A stretch of DNA of 64,000 bases from Campylorhamphus procurvoides. Lineage: Eukaryota; Chordata; Aves; Passeriformes; Dendrocolaptidae. The notes below the pieces were generated by a model, which saw nothing but the letters and a program-made list of their open reading frames with translations, did no database searches and had not been told where the DNA came from. A program made the translations under genes and the position numbers. Where the stretch lies: assembly GCA_013396655.1 (NCBI GenBank), contig WBMV01008391.1, positions 1,074,084 to 1,138,083 on the forward strand, written 5' to 3'. Below, piece by piece: positions 62,975 to 64,000 of this stretch; the stretch's first letter is position 1; each line of letters begins with the position of its first letter.

Positions 62975-63215
62975 TTCTAATTCAATGCAGATTTGCAGCG
63001 ATGACCACAATAAATCATCTGAATAGATTACCAAAGAAAATGACAGATTCCCCATATCTTGTGTCTTCAAATCAAGATTAGATGTGGTTTTGAAAGATAA
63101 GCTTCAGCCAAACATATGAGCATAGTAGAAGAGAAATTAATGCGATTTGACCTATTTCACACAGAAAATGAAACTAGATGATGTAACATTTCCTTCTTGT
63201 TTCAAATGCATCATT
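62975..63215 (+). mobile_element. Ancient CR1/L3-like LINE relic
   Basis: A strongly diverged plus-orientation 3' fragment of the old amniote CR1 type best preserved in turtles and crocodilians. Telling words are 'attaccaaagaaaatgacag', 'attccccatatcttgtgtct', 'caaatcaagattagatgtgg', 'agataagcttcagccaaaca' and 'aatgaaactagatgatgtaa', corresponding to the '...agtcttcaaatcaagactagatg...' and '...gtcagactagatgatc...' parts of that consensus. It lacks the avian 'catagaatcat' tail, consistent with an insertion predating modern birds. Confidence 0.7.
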
Positions 63216-64000
63216 CAATTAAATGATTTATTTATTTTTCTATATTTATTTTTGTCTGTCAGAGAATCTTAGATTAATGTGTTCTCAAAGAGAAAGAAGC
63301 TGGTGGTTAATTTAACCAGAGATTCCAATTATCTGGGAGTTGAGGGTTTTATGTGATATGACAATTCTCTGGGAAATCTAATCAAAGTCAGATGGTGGAC
63401 AGAATATTTGGTTTTAACTGTTTCAAGACTTTGTCAACTTCTTTCTCTTAGCTGCTTTTCAAATAAAATTATAATTTCTTAGAGGACTAATTGATCATTA
63501 AATTAAAAATTTGTGTTATTAAGCTTGTGCTTTATTTAGTCCCTAGAGATAGAATCATCTAAATATTTAAGCACAGAAGTGTGAGTTAAAATAATTACCT
63601 TTTTTTTGTGTCAGATTCCTGGCTAGACACAGCCTGCCTTTTGCCACGACATTTGGTGAGTAGAAAACTGACGTTAAAACTCCAAGGTTTTTATAGGAGA
63701 AACTTGGGAAGAAATGAGTCTCAGTGGATATATAGGGATATATTTATGACAGATAAAATACTGTGAAGTGTTAAAAATGTTGTGATGAATAGAGACCACG
63801 AAAACTCACAGAAGTGTGAATTCTAGGGAATATCTGGGACCATGAACTTAGAGAAGCGCATGGGAGACAGAATTGTCACCACTGCTGCATTTGGATCATT
63901 CTAATTCAGAGAGCAAGAGAGAGTGAATGTTACTACAGAAGTTTCTGCGTAAAATCAGAAGAAGTGTTGCTGTTGGATGCTGTCTTAGTTCAAGAACTAA
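63216..64000. other. Anonymous sequence
   Basis: No gene or element supported to the end of the window. Confidence 0.5.

Noticed and set aside
1..64000. Bacterial or phage systems, CRISPR array, operons
   Set aside because: No regularly spaced repeats, dense gene packing or ribosome-binding-site patterns. Avian LINE and SINE content shows the DNA is vertebrate.

Overview
This window looks like nuclear DNA from a bird, most likely a passerine (songbird). The main evidence is interspersed repeats. At least ten pieces of the avian LINE family CR1 (chicken repeat 1) are recognisable, several ending in the diagnostic 'catagaatcatagaat'-type 3' tail. A tRNA-Ile-headed, CR1-tailed SINE of the passerine TguSINE1 type lies at 62685-62824. 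A solo LTR with an intact 5-bp target duplication lies at 6436-6911. The remainder is AT-rich, CpG-poor, non-repetitive sequence.

I found no host protein-coding gene, rRNA, functional tRNA, CRISPR array or operon-like arrangement. The open reading frames are short (about 60-205 codons) and are either chance frames or the sense or antisense of repeats. The window is therefore best read as a gene-poor intergenic or intronic stretch of a large chromosome. No exon could be supported.

Layout. 0-15 kb is mostly anonymous sequence with one CR1 (3.56 kb) and the solo LTR (6.44 kb). 15-27.2 kb carries five CR1 insertions. One of them (26.28-27.14 kb, minus strand) joins a decayed ORF1 esterase domain directly to the CR1 3' end, with ORF2 missing. 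27.2-44.2 kb is a long repeat-poor stretch holding only low-complexity A/C-rich blocks and a short near-perfect palindrome (42993-43029). 44.2-48 kb is a CR1 cluster, including a head-to-head pair at 46.74 kb and the longest CR1 reading frame of the window (205 codons). 49.1-49.9 kb is a GC-richer LTR-like block. 54.1-55.0 kb is a CR1 ORF2 fragment with a reverse transcriptase motif that lacks its 3' end. 62.7-63.2 kb has the tRNA-derived SINE next to a much older CR1/L3-like relic.

Nothing here forms a working pathway. The story is mobile-element history. SINEs of this kind depend on CR1 enzymes because they share the CR1 3' tail, so the SINE and the CR1 copies are functionally linked in evolution. 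An odd recurrent motif, GGGGTTTTTT or its complement, occurs eight times and is not explained by the annotated element families. Family assignments come from memory of consensus sequences and motif reading, not from a database search. Repeat boundaries are approximate, often within 10-30 bases.
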